DNA of 62,372 nt, taken from Sediminispirochaeta bajacaliforniensis DSM 16054 (GTDB lineage: Bacteria; Spirochaetota; Spirochaetia; DSM-16054; Sediminispirochaetaceae). Below the pieces are notes generated by a model. It did no database searches and was not told the origin of the DNA. It saw only the letters and a list, made by a program, of their open reading frames with translations. Both the position numbers and the translations under genes were made by a program. The stretch lies in NCBI RefSeq assembly GCF_000378205.1, contig NZ_KB899429.1, positions 1 to 62,372 on the forward strand. Direction: 5' to 3'. Positions within the stretch are counted from its first letter, which is position 1. The number at the start of each line of letters is the position of its first letter. Shown here piece by piece: positions 53,824-62,282 of the stretch.

Positions 53824-54427
53824 GATTTTTCCCGTAAAGGTGCTCCATCTCTTCCAGGATAGCCTCCGTTTTTTCACGGCATTTGCCGCAAACGGTCCCT
53901 GCGCCGGTTGCCGTTTGAATTGCCTCGTAGCTGACGGCCCCGGCCTTGAAGGCTGCCTCGATCGCCTGATCGGTAACGCCTACACACTCACAAACGATGT
54001 TCGCAACGCTTTTGGTAAAGGGATTTTCGAGACCGTTTTTCTCAAGGTAGTCATCAATGGCGGCCCGAAGTCCTTTGTCTCCCAAAACGCTGCAATGGAA
54101 TTTGTGCTCGGGAAGACCGCCGAGAGCCTCGGTGATTTGTTTCGGCGTGATATGATACGCCGCTTCCAGGCTCATCCCCGTCACCATTTCACTCATCATG
54201 GAGGTACTGGCAATGGCACTGGCACAGCCGTAGGTCTTCCAGCGGCATTCGGCTATCTTTCCGTCTCGGACCTTAATGGCGACAAGCATCTGATCACCGC
54301 ACGCCATGCTTCCCACCATTCCGGTTCCGTCGGCCCCAAAGGAGTCCTCATCGTCAAGAACATTTCTCGGATTAACAAAATGATCCTTTACCTTTTCGGT
54401 ATAGACCCACTGCATCTTGGTACTCAT
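53816..54427 (-). CDS. NifU-like iron-sulfur scaffold with [2Fe-2S] domain
   Basis: A 203-residue scaffold protein. The N-terminal IscU/NifU domain has the three cluster-forming Cys: ACGDQM, KTYGCASAIAS and FHCSVLG. The C-terminal ~60 residues are a BFD-like [2Fe-2S] domain: CECVGVTD and GTVCGKCREK. The Nfu domain of classic NifU is absent. It assembles clusters from sulfur given by the NifS-type enzyme upstream. Its start overlaps the nifS stop. Confidence 0.92.
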   Translation of the reverse strand: MSTKMQWVYTEKVKDHFVNPRNVLDDEDSFGADGTGMVGSMACGDQMLVAIKVRDGKIAECRWKTYGCASAIASTSMMSEMVTGMSLEAAYHITPKQITEALGGLPEHKFHCSVLGDKGLRAAIDDYLEKNGLENPFTKSVANIVCECVGVTDQAIEAAFKAGAVSYEAIQTATGAGTVCGKCREKTEAILEEMEHLYGKNHE

Positions 54428-55602
54428 TGATGAACCTCCTTTCTGGAGATCGTGGACATCTTTCGAATCCTCTCGATAATAGGCGGAAGCTTTTCCAAAA
54501 GATAATCGACTTCTTCCTCGGTATTGAAACGGCCAAGGCTGAACCTGATCGACCCATGGGCCAATTCGGCATCCATTCCCGTGGCCATCAATACGTGGCT
54601 CGGTTCGAGGGACCCGGTGGCACAGGCGGAGCCTGTAGAAACCGCAATACCTTCGATATCGAGAGAGAGCAGAATCGACTCACCTTCCGCCGCGAAAAAT
54701 GATACGTCGAGGGTGCCGGGCAGGACATCCTCCGGATGACCGTTGATCATAACATCGGGAACCGAGGCAAGGATACCATCCCGCATTTTGGTTCGCAGAC
54801 GCAAAAGCCTGATGTACTCTTCATCAAGGAGTGAGCCTGCTTTTTCGGCGGCACAGCCGAAGGCTATAATCGACGGCCCATTGATTGTACCGGCCCGAAG
54901 CCCCTTTTCCTGGTGGCCGCCATGGATCAGGGGAAAAAGAGGAGCCCCCTTTCGTCGATAGAGAGCCCCTACCCCCTTTGGAGCATAAAGCTTATGGGCT
55001 GAAGCGGTCAAATAATCGACCTGCAGCTCTTCAACATCCACCGGAATTTTTCCCACACCTTGTACCGCATCGGTATGAACATACGCACCATGCTGCTTCG
55101 CCAGTTTGGCGATATCGGCAATATCCTGAATGGTTCCGATCTCGTTATTTGCCAACATCACGGAAACCAGGGCCACACTATCGTCAAGTTCATCAACATA
55201 ACGATTCATGTCGATCTTACCCTCACTATCAACCGGCAAGATAGCAACAGGAACACCGAACCGTTTCAGAAAGGCTGCCGTTTCAAGAATACAGGGATGC
55301 TCAACGGCGGTGGTGATCACCTTTCCTTTCCGGCGGGGAAAATCGGGATGCAGTACGCTTTTAAGTACTGTATTATTCGATTCCGAACCACCGCCGGTGA
55401 ATAAAATTTCTTCGGGCAAGGAACCCAAGAGCCGGGCGACCTCGCCCCGGGCCCATTCCACCCCCTCATGGGCCTGTCGTCCGAACATATGCATGCTGGA
55501 AGGATTCCCGTAGAGATCAAGCGCCTGGATAAAACGCTCCCTGACATCGGGATCCAGAGGCGTGGTTGCATTATTATCAAAATAGACAAACCTGCTGTTC
55601 AT
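54424..55602 (-). CDS. Cysteine desulfurase, NifS/IscS type
   Basis: A 392-residue PLP enzyme that takes sulfur from cysteine for Fe-S assembly. It starts with FVYFDNNATTPLDP; PLP Lys in LTASAHKLYAPKGVG; the active Cys is in STGSACATGSLEPSHVL. Overlaps the NifU-like gene by 4 bp. The cofactor and catalytic regions are intact. Confidence 0.95.
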   Translation of the reverse strand: MNSRFVYFDNNATTPLDPDVRERFIQALDLYGNPSSMHMFGRQAHEGVEWARGEVARLLGSLPEEILFTGGGSESNNTVLKSVLHPDFPRRKGKVITTAVEHPCILETAAFLKRFGVPVAILPVDSEGKIDMNRYVDELDDSVALVSVMLANNEIGTIQDIADIAKLAKQHGAYVHTDAVQGVGKIPVDVEELQVDYLTASAHKLYAPKGVGALYRRKGAPLFPLIHGGHQEKGLRAGTINGPSIIAFGCAAEKAGSLLDEEYIRLLRLRTKMRDGILASVPDVMINGHPEDVLPGTLDVSFFAAEGESILLSLDIEGIAVSTGSACATGSLEPSHVLMATGMDAELAHGSIRFSLGRFNTEEEVDYLLEKLPPIIERIRKMSTISRKEVHQ

Positions 55603-55631
55603 ATAGAAAAAAGGTACTGCCCGACAGAGAC

Positions 55632-55928
55632 TTAGTCAAGCTTCGCCCGTGAGAAACGAATATGATGGCGCATGGCCCATTCGACATACCCGCAGGAAGC
55701 CGGCAACCATCCGGAAAACATCGCGTGGAAGATCGTCATCTTGTTGCACCCTTCCATCCGGCGGAAGCGTTCATGGTACACTTTACAGCGACCGTTCTCT
55801 TCGTTCAGGTAGACACAGGGACGATCGTGATATACATAGAGAATTCCCTTTACATAGGCCTTCTCATAACAGCAGGCGCCGCACTGCCTGCAAAGAGAGT
55901 CCCATCGGCGGCTAAACGGAGTCCTCAT
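55632..55928 (-). CDS. YkgJ-family Cys-cluster protein
   Basis: A 98-residue protein with the YkgJ/YcgN metal-binding pattern: LCRQCGACCYEKAYV near residue 14, then CVYLNEENGRCKVYHERFRRMEGCNKM. The eight or so Cys are likely to bind zinc or iron. Function in the family is unknown. It begins where the NHL/VWA gene ends, and nifS starts 29 bp later. Confidence 0.8.
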   Translation of the reverse strand: MRTPFSRRWDSLCRQCGACCYEKAYVKGILYVYHDRPCVYLNEENGRCKVYHERFRRMEGCNKMTIFHAMFSGWLPASCGYVEWAMRHHIRFSRAKLD

Positions 55929-58000
55929 CAGCGAAGCGGTGCAAAATAGCCGGATTCCCCGCGGCCGCTTCGACCATGAAGATAGGCCTGAACTTCGACA
56001 GGGAGGAACTTTCTACCGAAATCATCATCGAGGGAGCTGTTATACTCGATCAGATATCTGCCGTCCCTCCGCTGGAGAATGATATCGACAAGGGATGCAA
56101 TCCCTTCCGGCCTAAAAAGGTGTATCACCCGACCGCCGCTCTTTTCGGCAAGATAGCGATACTCATCGGGTACATCGCCATCAAAGGGGTATACGCAAAA
56201 GAAACCAATGTGATTAACTTCCAGATATCTGGCGACTTCTGCAAGCTCGTGACGATCGAAGGCTGAGGCGGGCGGTGGGCCACCTGCAAGGAAAATGATG
56301 GCCCGCTTTTTATTCTTCGCAGTAAGGCCGGAAGCCGCAAGCCGGATCGCCGAATCACACTGCCATTGCCGGCCGGCCTCGCCAGAACCCGACAAAAGCG
56401 CTTCGACAAGGGGATCGGCCCCGTACACCGATGAAACCTCCCGCACGGGAAGGGGGCCGGCACTTACAAATGAAAATTCAAAGCGTCCGGCTGCGCCATT
56501 CGCCAAAGAACCAACGGCCTCTCCAAAGGCAGAGGAGAAATTCCGTCCCGCATCTGAACGTTCGGCAACAATTGCAACGGCGGCCTGATCCAAATCATCC
56601 ACCGATCCGAGATAATGCATTCCGGAAGCCTCGACCCGACCCTCGGTTACAAGGAAATTGGTCTCTTCAAGCCCGACCACGGGTTTCCCGTCCCGCCTGG
56701 AAACCGAAAGCTCCAAAACAATTCGGGGGAAACGGTTCTCGATGATTCGCTCGACATCGACCAAAAGGCTTCCGTAAAGCTGATTGAAATCTGCATAACG
56801 GCACACGGCGTTCGCGGAAAAATCGGAAATCATCAAATTGCCGTTCACATCGAAGGCCCCCTTAATGAAGGAGTCGCCCTCTCCAGCCGCTATCAGGGTT
56901 TTCGAAACCTCCCGTTCCGTATCGAAAAGATGAAGACCCGTGGCATCCGCGACAAGCAGCTTTCCGTCCTCGGCAAGTGTCAAACCTTCCGGCTCACTAA
57001 AGAGATTTTCTCCGCAGGTCCCGAGAAAGTTACCACTTACATCGAAACGGTAGAGGATGTTCCGCCTCCCATCGGCAATAAAAAGTGTATCATCGACCAC
57101 ACATATACCAGTGGGCTCCCGGAAGCCGGGGAAATCGCCCGCCCGCTTTCCAAAAGAAAGAATAAAGTTGCCGTCGGTATCGAATTTCGATATTCTTCGG
57201 TTTCCCTGCTCGCTAACATAGAGATACCCCTCCCGATCCATTGCCAGATACTGCGGGCCAAGCAGTTTACCATCCTCACGTCCCTTTCCCCCGAAGCGGT
57301 GGATGTCCGTACCAGAAGGGGTACAACTGACAATTCGATCCCCCTGGTACTCGGAGATGTAGAGCCGTCCAGAGGGGCCGACAAGAGCATCGAAGGGGCG
57401 ATTCAATCCGTTCAAGCCCCCCCGAATTCTCGTCCGTATCATGCCGTTGATCGAAAGCGAAACGACCTCGTTGGAGGCGAAGGAGACGACATAGCTGCCG
57501 CCGTCGGCCCTGGGGAGGATCGAAGTTGGACCGAGAAAGAGCGTATATTCGTCGGCACTTCCCTCCAAGCGATCGACTTCCACGAATCTCGACTCAGGAG
57601 AGAGGGCGGGCCCAAGGGCCCTTCGATACTCTATACTGTCGATTAAATTCTTAAGGCTCGCTGTTGCAGCCTGACTATCCATCACCGTCTTCCATTGCTC
57701 AAGAGCCGATGCGAGAAGACCTGAACGATAGAAACTGTTTCCCAGCCAGAGGCGGGTGATGCCACGATCGGGCTTAAAAGAGAGGCTGCGTTCAAAGGAA
57801 AGGATGGAACTTGCATACTCGCCGTTGTGATACGACCTGACACCCGACATAAAAGCCTCATCGGCACTCACGGCATCCATATCGATCTTTTGCTCTGGCG
57901 ACGCTTCCTGTTCTGTTTCCTGGCCGAAGAGAAATGGGGTAAGAAACAAAAACATGAGGCAAGGAAGCATCATGCATCTCAAATATCGACCTCTGCTCAT
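55928..58000 (-). CDS. Exported TPR / NHL-repeat / von Willebrand-like protein
   Basis: A 690-residue protein with a signal peptide (CMMLPCLMFLFLTPFLFGQETE). Residues about 45-115 are TPR-like (AFMSGVRSYHNGEYASSILSFERSLSF). Residues about 150-410 are NHL/beta-propeller repeats (PFDALVGPSGRLYISEYQGDRIVSC, PQYLAMDREGYLYVSEQGNRRISKFD, and others). Residues about 430-680 resemble a von Willebrand A domain (VLELSVSRRDGKPV at its start, RAIIFLAGGPPPA in the middle), without a clear MIDAS. It is probably periplasmic; function unknown. It overlaps the TPR gene start by 4 bp. Confidence 0.8.
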   Translation of the reverse strand: MSRGRYLRCMMLPCLMFLFLTPFLFGQETEQEASPEQKIDMDAVSADEAFMSGVRSYHNGEYASSILSFERSLSFKPDRGITRLWLGNSFYRSGLLASALEQWKTVMDSQAATASLKNLIDSIEYRRALGPALSPESRFVEVDRLEGSADEYTLFLGPTSILPRADGGSYVVSFASNEVVSLSINGMIRTRIRGGLNGLNRPFDALVGPSGRLYISEYQGDRIVSCTPSGTDIHRFGGKGREDGKLLGPQYLAMDREGYLYVSEQGNRRISKFDTDGNFILSFGKRAGDFPGFREPTGICVVDDTLFIADGRRNILYRFDVSGNFLGTCGENLFSEPEGLTLAEDGKLLVADATGLHLFDTEREVSKTLIAAGEGDSFIKGAFDVNGNLMISDFSANAVCRYADFNQLYGSLLVDVERIIENRFPRIVLELSVSRRDGKPVVGLEETNFLVTEGRVEASGMHYLGSVDDLDQAAVAIVAERSDAGRNFSSAFGEAVGSLANGAAGRFEFSFVSAGPLPVREVSSVYGADPLVEALLSGSGEAGRQWQCDSAIRLAASGLTAKNKKRAIIFLAGGPPPASAFDRHELAEVARYLEVNHIGFFCVYPFDGDVPDEYRYLAEKSGGRVIHLFRPEGIASLVDIILQRRDGRYLIEYNSSLDDDFGRKFLPVEVQAYLHGRSGRGESGYFAPLR

Positions 58001-58680
58001 GATTCCTCTTCCCCCTCTTCGTCTATTACTTTTCTCAAATGAGAGGCAATGACCCTGTTGCCCTTGGAAAGATCGTAAGCCCGGCCGAGAATACGCCTTG
58101 CTTCCCTAATTCGCCCCATCTTAAAAAGTGCCCATCCCAGGGAATCAAGGTATGCAGCATGTTCGGGCCGAGCTTCAAGGGCCTTTCTGATGTTGTCGGT
58201 TGCTTCCGGCAACTCCCGATCAAGTTCAACCATGGTATAACCAACAGAATTGAGTGCATTGCTGTTTCCCGGCTCCAGATTAAGGGCCTTACGATAATAA
58301 TCAAGGCTGATATCCGTTTTCCCCTGGCTGAAAAGGGCAAACCCAAGGGTTGAATAGACTTGGGGGGACTCAAAGCCGGCATCCAAAAGCTCTCGCATTT
58401 CAAACTCTGCAAGACGATAACGCCCCGTGACATTATAGATATAGCCGAGGACCATACGGCATTGATAAATATGGAGGAAATCATCGTGGTTGGTAACTAC
58501 CTGTTCAAGATAGAGCAGAGCCTCATCATATTTTCCAAGTTTCGTATAGCACAGCCCCAAATAATAGGCAAGGTCGGGATATTCTGCAGGATCTACATCG
58601 AGAGAAGTAAAGTAGTCGAGGGCCTTCTCGTACCGCTTCGCGCGGTAGAAGGCAAGACCCGTTTCAAGTAAATTGTTCAT
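57997..58680 (-). CDS. TPR protein (about six repeats)
   Basis: A 227-residue protein of consecutive TPR units, for example ALDYFTSLDVDPAEYPDLAYYLGLCYTKLGKYDEALLYLEQVV and PEHAAYLDSLGWALFKMGRIREARRIL. No signal peptide. The ATG at 58680 has gaggt 9 bases upstream; it overlaps surE by 17 bp, and its stop overlaps the NHL/VWA gene by 4 bp. The partner may be the downstream exported TPR protein. Confidence 0.85.
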   Translation of the reverse strand: MNNLLETGLAFYRAKRYEKALDYFTSLDVDPAEYPDLAYYLGLCYTKLGKYDEALLYLEQVVTNHDDFLHIYQCRMVLGYIYNVTGRYRLAEFEMRELLDAGFESPQVYSTLGFALFSQGKTDISLDYYRKALNLEPGNSNALNSVGYTMVELDRELPEATDNIRKALEARPEHAAYLDSLGWALFKMGRIREARRILGRAYDLSKGNRVIASHLRKVIDEEGEEES

Positions 58681-59431
58681 GATCCGGTACCTCAAACCGG
58701 GCGGACCGGTACAGTTCACTCTCCTGATGATTCATGGGATGCAAGAAAACCGGAGAAACCGAAATGTTACCGCTGTTCACAGCAGCCCAGTCAGAACCGG
58801 GTTCATCTTCGGCATGAACGGTATCACCGGCCAAGAAATAAAAGTTCTCTCCTCGCGGCCCCTTCATGGCGGCAATGGTATCATCGTAGATTCGTTTGGA
58901 TGGGTGGGTGAAAAGAACCTTATAGGGCCGTTCCCGGCTCGGATTCGGTACATTTATGTTGATAAAATGATCCCGCGCCCAGAGTCGAAGAAAAAGATCA
59001 AGGTTTACCCGAACGAATTCTGCGGCGGCCTCAAAGGGAAAAGGAGGATGCATTGGTGCAACGGAAACAGCAACCGCAGGAACTCCAGAGAGGGCACCCT
59101 GCCGTGCAGCAGCCGCGGTCCCCGAGAAGATAATATCCGTTCCCAAATTCGGCCCCCGATTGATACCACTGACGACAATATCGAATTTTTCGGGAAGTGC
59201 CCCTAAAAGAGAGTAGAGAACGCAATCGGCCGGGGTGCCGCTACACGCATAGATCCGTTCCCCGACCTCTCGAAACCGAACCGGATCCCGAAGGGTAATG
59301 GAATGACTCATACCACTGCGCTCGGTCTCGGGAGCCGCAACCCACACCTCATGTTCACGAGAGAGGGCCCTACGCAAGGTTTCCAATCCGGAACTGGCTA
59401 TACCATCGTCATTACTCAGAAGTATCCGCAT
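58664..59431 (-). CDS. surE: 5'/3'-nucleotidase SurE
   Basis: A 255-residue metal-dependent nucleotidase that removes phosphate from nucleoside monophosphates. The metal site DD is in LLSNDDGIASSG, followed by APETERSGMSHSIT and VVSGINRGPNLGTDIIFSGTAAAARQGAL. Other signature parts follow to about residue 180. It starts 18 bp after galK stop and overlaps the TPR gene. Confidence 0.94.
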   Translation of the reverse strand: MRILLSNDDGIASSGLETLRRALSREHEVWVAAPETERSGMSHSITLRDPVRFREVGERIYACSGTPADCVLYSLLGALPEKFDIVVSGINRGPNLGTDIIFSGTAAAARQGALSGVPAVAVSVAPMHPPFPFEAAAEFVRVNLDLFLRLWARDHFININVPNPSRERPYKVLFTHPSKRIYDDTIAAMKGPRGENFYFLAGDTVHAEDEPGSDWAAVNSGNISVSPVFLHPMNHQESELYRSARFEVPDHEQFT

Positions 59432-59449
59432 GAACCTACTATAACGGAA

Positions 59450-60607
59450 TCATCCCCGTTTTGAAAAGATAATCTTTGCCCCGGAAGAGGGTTCACAGAC
59501 AAAGATATCGGGATGGAAGCCGAAAATACGTTCGTAATCCTCAAGACGCCGCTGATACTCCTCAATAACAGCCTCTTCCAATAGCGTAACGGTGCACCCA
59601 CCAAAGCCGGGTCCAACAAGACGGGAGCCATAACAACCTTCCAGCTCCCCTGCCCGCTTGACAAGCCAATCAATCTCGGGACAAGAAACCTCGAAATTGT
59701 CCCGCAGGCTTTCCTGTGAACGGTTCATAATCTTACCGAATGAGACAAGATCCTGCTGAAGAAGGGCGGACCGAGACTCTATAACCCGTCGGTTCTCACC
59801 GACGACATGGAGACAGAGACGTCGCTCGGCTTCGGAAAGGAGGTCCGTTCCTTGTTTCAGTTCCTGTTCCGAGAAATCGAGAATTGTTTTGCCACTATCA
59901 TGCCCCTGCAGCTTCTCTATCCCCTCCTCACACTGTCTGTAGCGTTCGGCAACCTCTTCCTTTGCATAATTTTGGTTGACGTTACTGTTGGTAACCACAA
60001 AACGGGCATTCCCTATGCGCAGGGGAAGGTGATTGTACTCTAAGGTATGGAGATTAAGGAAAACGGCACTTTCCTGCTTTGCAAAACAGGCGACGAATTG
60101 GTCGGTAATCTGCTCAGGAATACCAATGAAGGCACTTTCGGAAAGATAGACCACCTGCACGAGCTTGATATCTTCGATGTTGTAGCCGAAGAGTTCCCTC
60201 ATGGCAAATGCCGTCGCCAAACCGACAGCGGCAGAGGCTCCGAGACCGATTCCCTGAGGAACGGTACCTCCAAAGCTGATATTCAGCCCACGAAACTGAT
60301 AACCAAGCTGGAGCAGTTCATAGAGCACCCCTTTGAGGTAATTAGCCCAACGATCTTCCCTCTTATACTTGAGATTGGCAACGGTAGTTCTTTTACGCTC
60401 GTGAACATCTGCGGCATAAAAACGGAGAGAGTTGTCTTTTCGCCTGGATATCGCCACTTCGACGGTATGGGGTAAAGCCGTCTGAAGAACATACCCTTCG
60501 GCAAAATCAGTATGTTCTCCCATCAGGTTCAACACACCAGGTGCGGAAGCCATTACTTCCGGCTCACTCCCATACTCCGCCACATGGCGAGCGATTAAAT
60601 CTTTCAT
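59450..60607 (-). CDS. Galactokinase-like GHMP kinase
   Basis: A 385-residue sugar kinase. Motif 1 is SAPGVLNLMGEHTDFAEG, in which Val-Leu replaces the usual Arg-Val; motif 2 (ATP loop) is GTVPQGIGLGASAAVG, where most have GLSSSAA; motif 3 is GPGFGGCTVTL. The second region FGFHPDIFVCEPSSGA ends the protein. The galactokinase signature is near the N-terminus, so galactose is the likely substrate, but the motif changes leave room for another sugar. No galT or galE is adjacent; the gene heads the galK-surE-TPR string. Confidence 0.8.
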   Translation of the reverse strand: MKDLIARHVAEYGSEPEVMASAPGVLNLMGEHTDFAEGYVLQTALPHTVEVAISRRKDNSLRFYAADVHERKRTTVANLKYKREDRWANYLKGVLYELLQLGYQFRGLNISFGGTVPQGIGLGASAAVGLATAFAMRELFGYNIEDIKLVQVVYLSESAFIGIPEQITDQFVACFAKQESAVFLNLHTLEYNHLPLRIGNARFVVTNSNVNQNYAKEEVAERYRQCEEGIEKLQGHDSGKTILDFSEQELKQGTDLLSEAERRLCLHVVGENRRVIESRSALLQQDLVSFGKIMNRSQESLRDNFEVSCPEIDWLVKRAGELEGCYGSRLVGPGFGGCTVTLLEEAVIEEYQRRLEDYERIFGFHPDIFVCEPSSGAKIIFSKRG

Positions 60608-60640
60608 GTAGCGCCCTCTAACAGAACTCGGGTCAAACCT

Positions 60641-60669
60641 ATCTTAAAAGAAATTATCTTTGATTGCAA
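60641..60669 (-). promoter_or_regulatory. Candidate promoter upstream of the galactokinase operon
   Basis: The minus strand reads ttgcaa (60669-60664), 17 bases, then taagat (60646-60641), each 4 of 6 to consensus. The start would be about 27 bases before the ATG at 60607. It shares the 109-bp gap with the divergent lnt gene. Confidence 0.4.
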
Positions 60670-60716
60670 CAGAAAAGCATCTGGAAAGATGCCCCCGCAT
60701 CGGTTAGTATGGTCCG

Positions 60717-62282
60717 ATGAAACGACGTAGCCTTGCGGCCTCGGGCCTTGCAATCCTTTCCGCTCTGTTATATGCCCTGGCCATGCCCAACGAATTCCTT
60801 GCATTCGGTTCTCCAACGATAGCCCTTTTTGCTTTAGCACCACTCTTTGCAGCCATTAGAATGGTCTCAGGCATCGGCCATTCTATGATAATAGGCACTC
60901 TTTTTTCCATTACCATGAGCCTCACCCAATTCTTCTGGCTTCTCTATTTTCAGGATTTTTCAATATGGACCCTCACAGGCGTCGCCTTCGGGCACGTCAT
61001 TTATTTCTTATTATTCACACCGATATTTCATGCCCTTTCCAGGCAGAGCAAGGATGCAGTGCGCCCTTTTTTGCTTGCCGCAGCATGGTGCGGTTATGAA
61101 TACTTTAGGGGTATAGGTTTCTTGGGATTCCCCTGGAACATGGCAGCACATCCCTTTGGGGGGGTATTGCCGTTGGCTCAAATCGCTTCACTGGCCGGAA
61201 TGTGGCCGTTATCCTTTCTTGCCGTACTCTTTTCAGCTCTTGCAGCCGAAATTCCTTTCACAAGAAGTAGAGAGAAACTTCAGGATTTTGCTAAAGGCCT
61301 TGTGACCGCAGTCGCCGTAACCCTGCTTTTCTTTGCCACAGGAGCCGCGCTGCTCCGCCAGGAAAATCAGCGTATCGACGACATGGAGCGACGCGATCTA
61401 TTGTTGGTGCAAACCAATGCAGACTACTGGCGTCCGGGCGAGGCCATAAAGGCTATACAGAAAGGGCAGAATCTTACCCGCGAGGGGCTTAAAGACCATC
61501 CCGATGTCGATCTTGTGGTTTGGAGTGAAAACAGCCTGCAATACCCTTATACAGAAAAAAGCAGAATCTACCACACCAAGCCGGAAGGAGATTCCTTCCG
61601 GAACTTTCTCCGGGATATCTCCGTCCCCTTGCTCACAGGCTCTCCCTATTTTCTCGATAAAGAGGGTTTTGATGCCATGAATGGGGCAATGCTGATACGA
61701 CCGGACGGCTCAGTGGGAGGAGTATACGGGAAAAGCCAGCTTGTCCCCTTTGCAGAGCGGGTTCCTTTCTGGGATTTTGCTCCTTTTCGTAATTTTATGG
61801 AAGAGACGATAGGGCTTGTTTCCGCAGGATGGGTTCCCGGCGACCCGGCTGCATTGATTAGGCTGGATGAGAAAACAACGATGGCCACACCAATCTGCTT
61901 TGAAGACTGTTTTTCTTATCTGACCCGTTATCAAGCCCGTCTCGGTGCAGGATTATTTGTCAATCTGACAAATGATTCATGGTCAAAAACGGTTGCAGGA
62001 GAGACACAGCACTTTGCCGCTGCCAGATTTCGATCGGTGGAAACCGGCAGATCCCTGGTTCGATCTACGAATGCAGGTGTCACGGCTCTTATACTGCCCA
62101 CAGGAAAGGTTACAAAGCATCTCCCTCTTTACACCGACGGTTCCTTATTTGTATCTGTTCCCATAGCCCCGCCCGGATATCAGACTGCTTATATGGTGCT
62201 TGGTGATTGGTTTGTCCAGCTGCTTATTGCGGCTCTGATTCTTTATCGTGTTAATAGTGTCCGGAATCGTGGTGAAAAATGA
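60717..62282 (+). CDS. lnt: Apolipoprotein N-acyltransferase (3' end altered by the IS)
   Basis: A 521-residue membrane enzyme that adds the third acyl chain to lipoproteins. About six helices lie in residues 1-220, then the nitrilase-like periplasmic domain with the catalytic Glu in VWSENSLQYP, Lys in VYGKSQLVPF and Cys in ICFEDCFSYL. A final helix (VQLLIAALILYRV) is complete. The last residues (SVRNRGEK) are encoded by the terminal repeat of IS copy B, which also provides the stop at 62280-62282. The domain is intact, so function is likely kept. Many lipoproteins in the window fit its role. Confidence 0.92.
   Translation: MKRRSLAASGLAILSALLYALAMPNEFLAFGSPTIALFALAPLFAAIRMVSGIGHSMIIGTLFSITMSLTQFFWLLYFQDFSIWTLTGVAFGHVIYFLLFTPIFHALSRQSKDAVRPFLLAAAWCGYEYFRGIGFLGFPWNMAAHPFGGVLPLAQIASLAGMWPLSFLAVLFSALAAEIPFTRSREKLQDFAKGLVTAVAVTLLFFATGAALLRQENQRIDDMERRDLLLVQTNADYWRPGEAIKAIQKGQNLTREGLKDHPDVDLVVWSENSLQYPYTEKSRIYHTKPEGDSFRNFLRDISVPLLTGSPYFLDKEGFDAMNGAMLIRPDGSVGGVYGKSQLVPFAERVPFWDFAPFRNFMEETIGLVSAGWVPGDPAALIRLDEKTTMATPICFEDCFSYLTRYQARLGAGLFVNLTNDSWSKTVAGETQHFAAARFRSVETGRSLVRSTNAGVTALILPTGKVTKHLPLYTDGSLFVSVPIAPPGYQTAYMVLGDWFVQLLIAALILYRVNSVRNRGEK

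Noticed and set aside
56615-57646. Long plus-strand frame opposite the NHL/VWA gene, and a similar one at 4709-5701
   Set aside because: Both are antisense to well-supported genes, with no start signals or recognisable domains.
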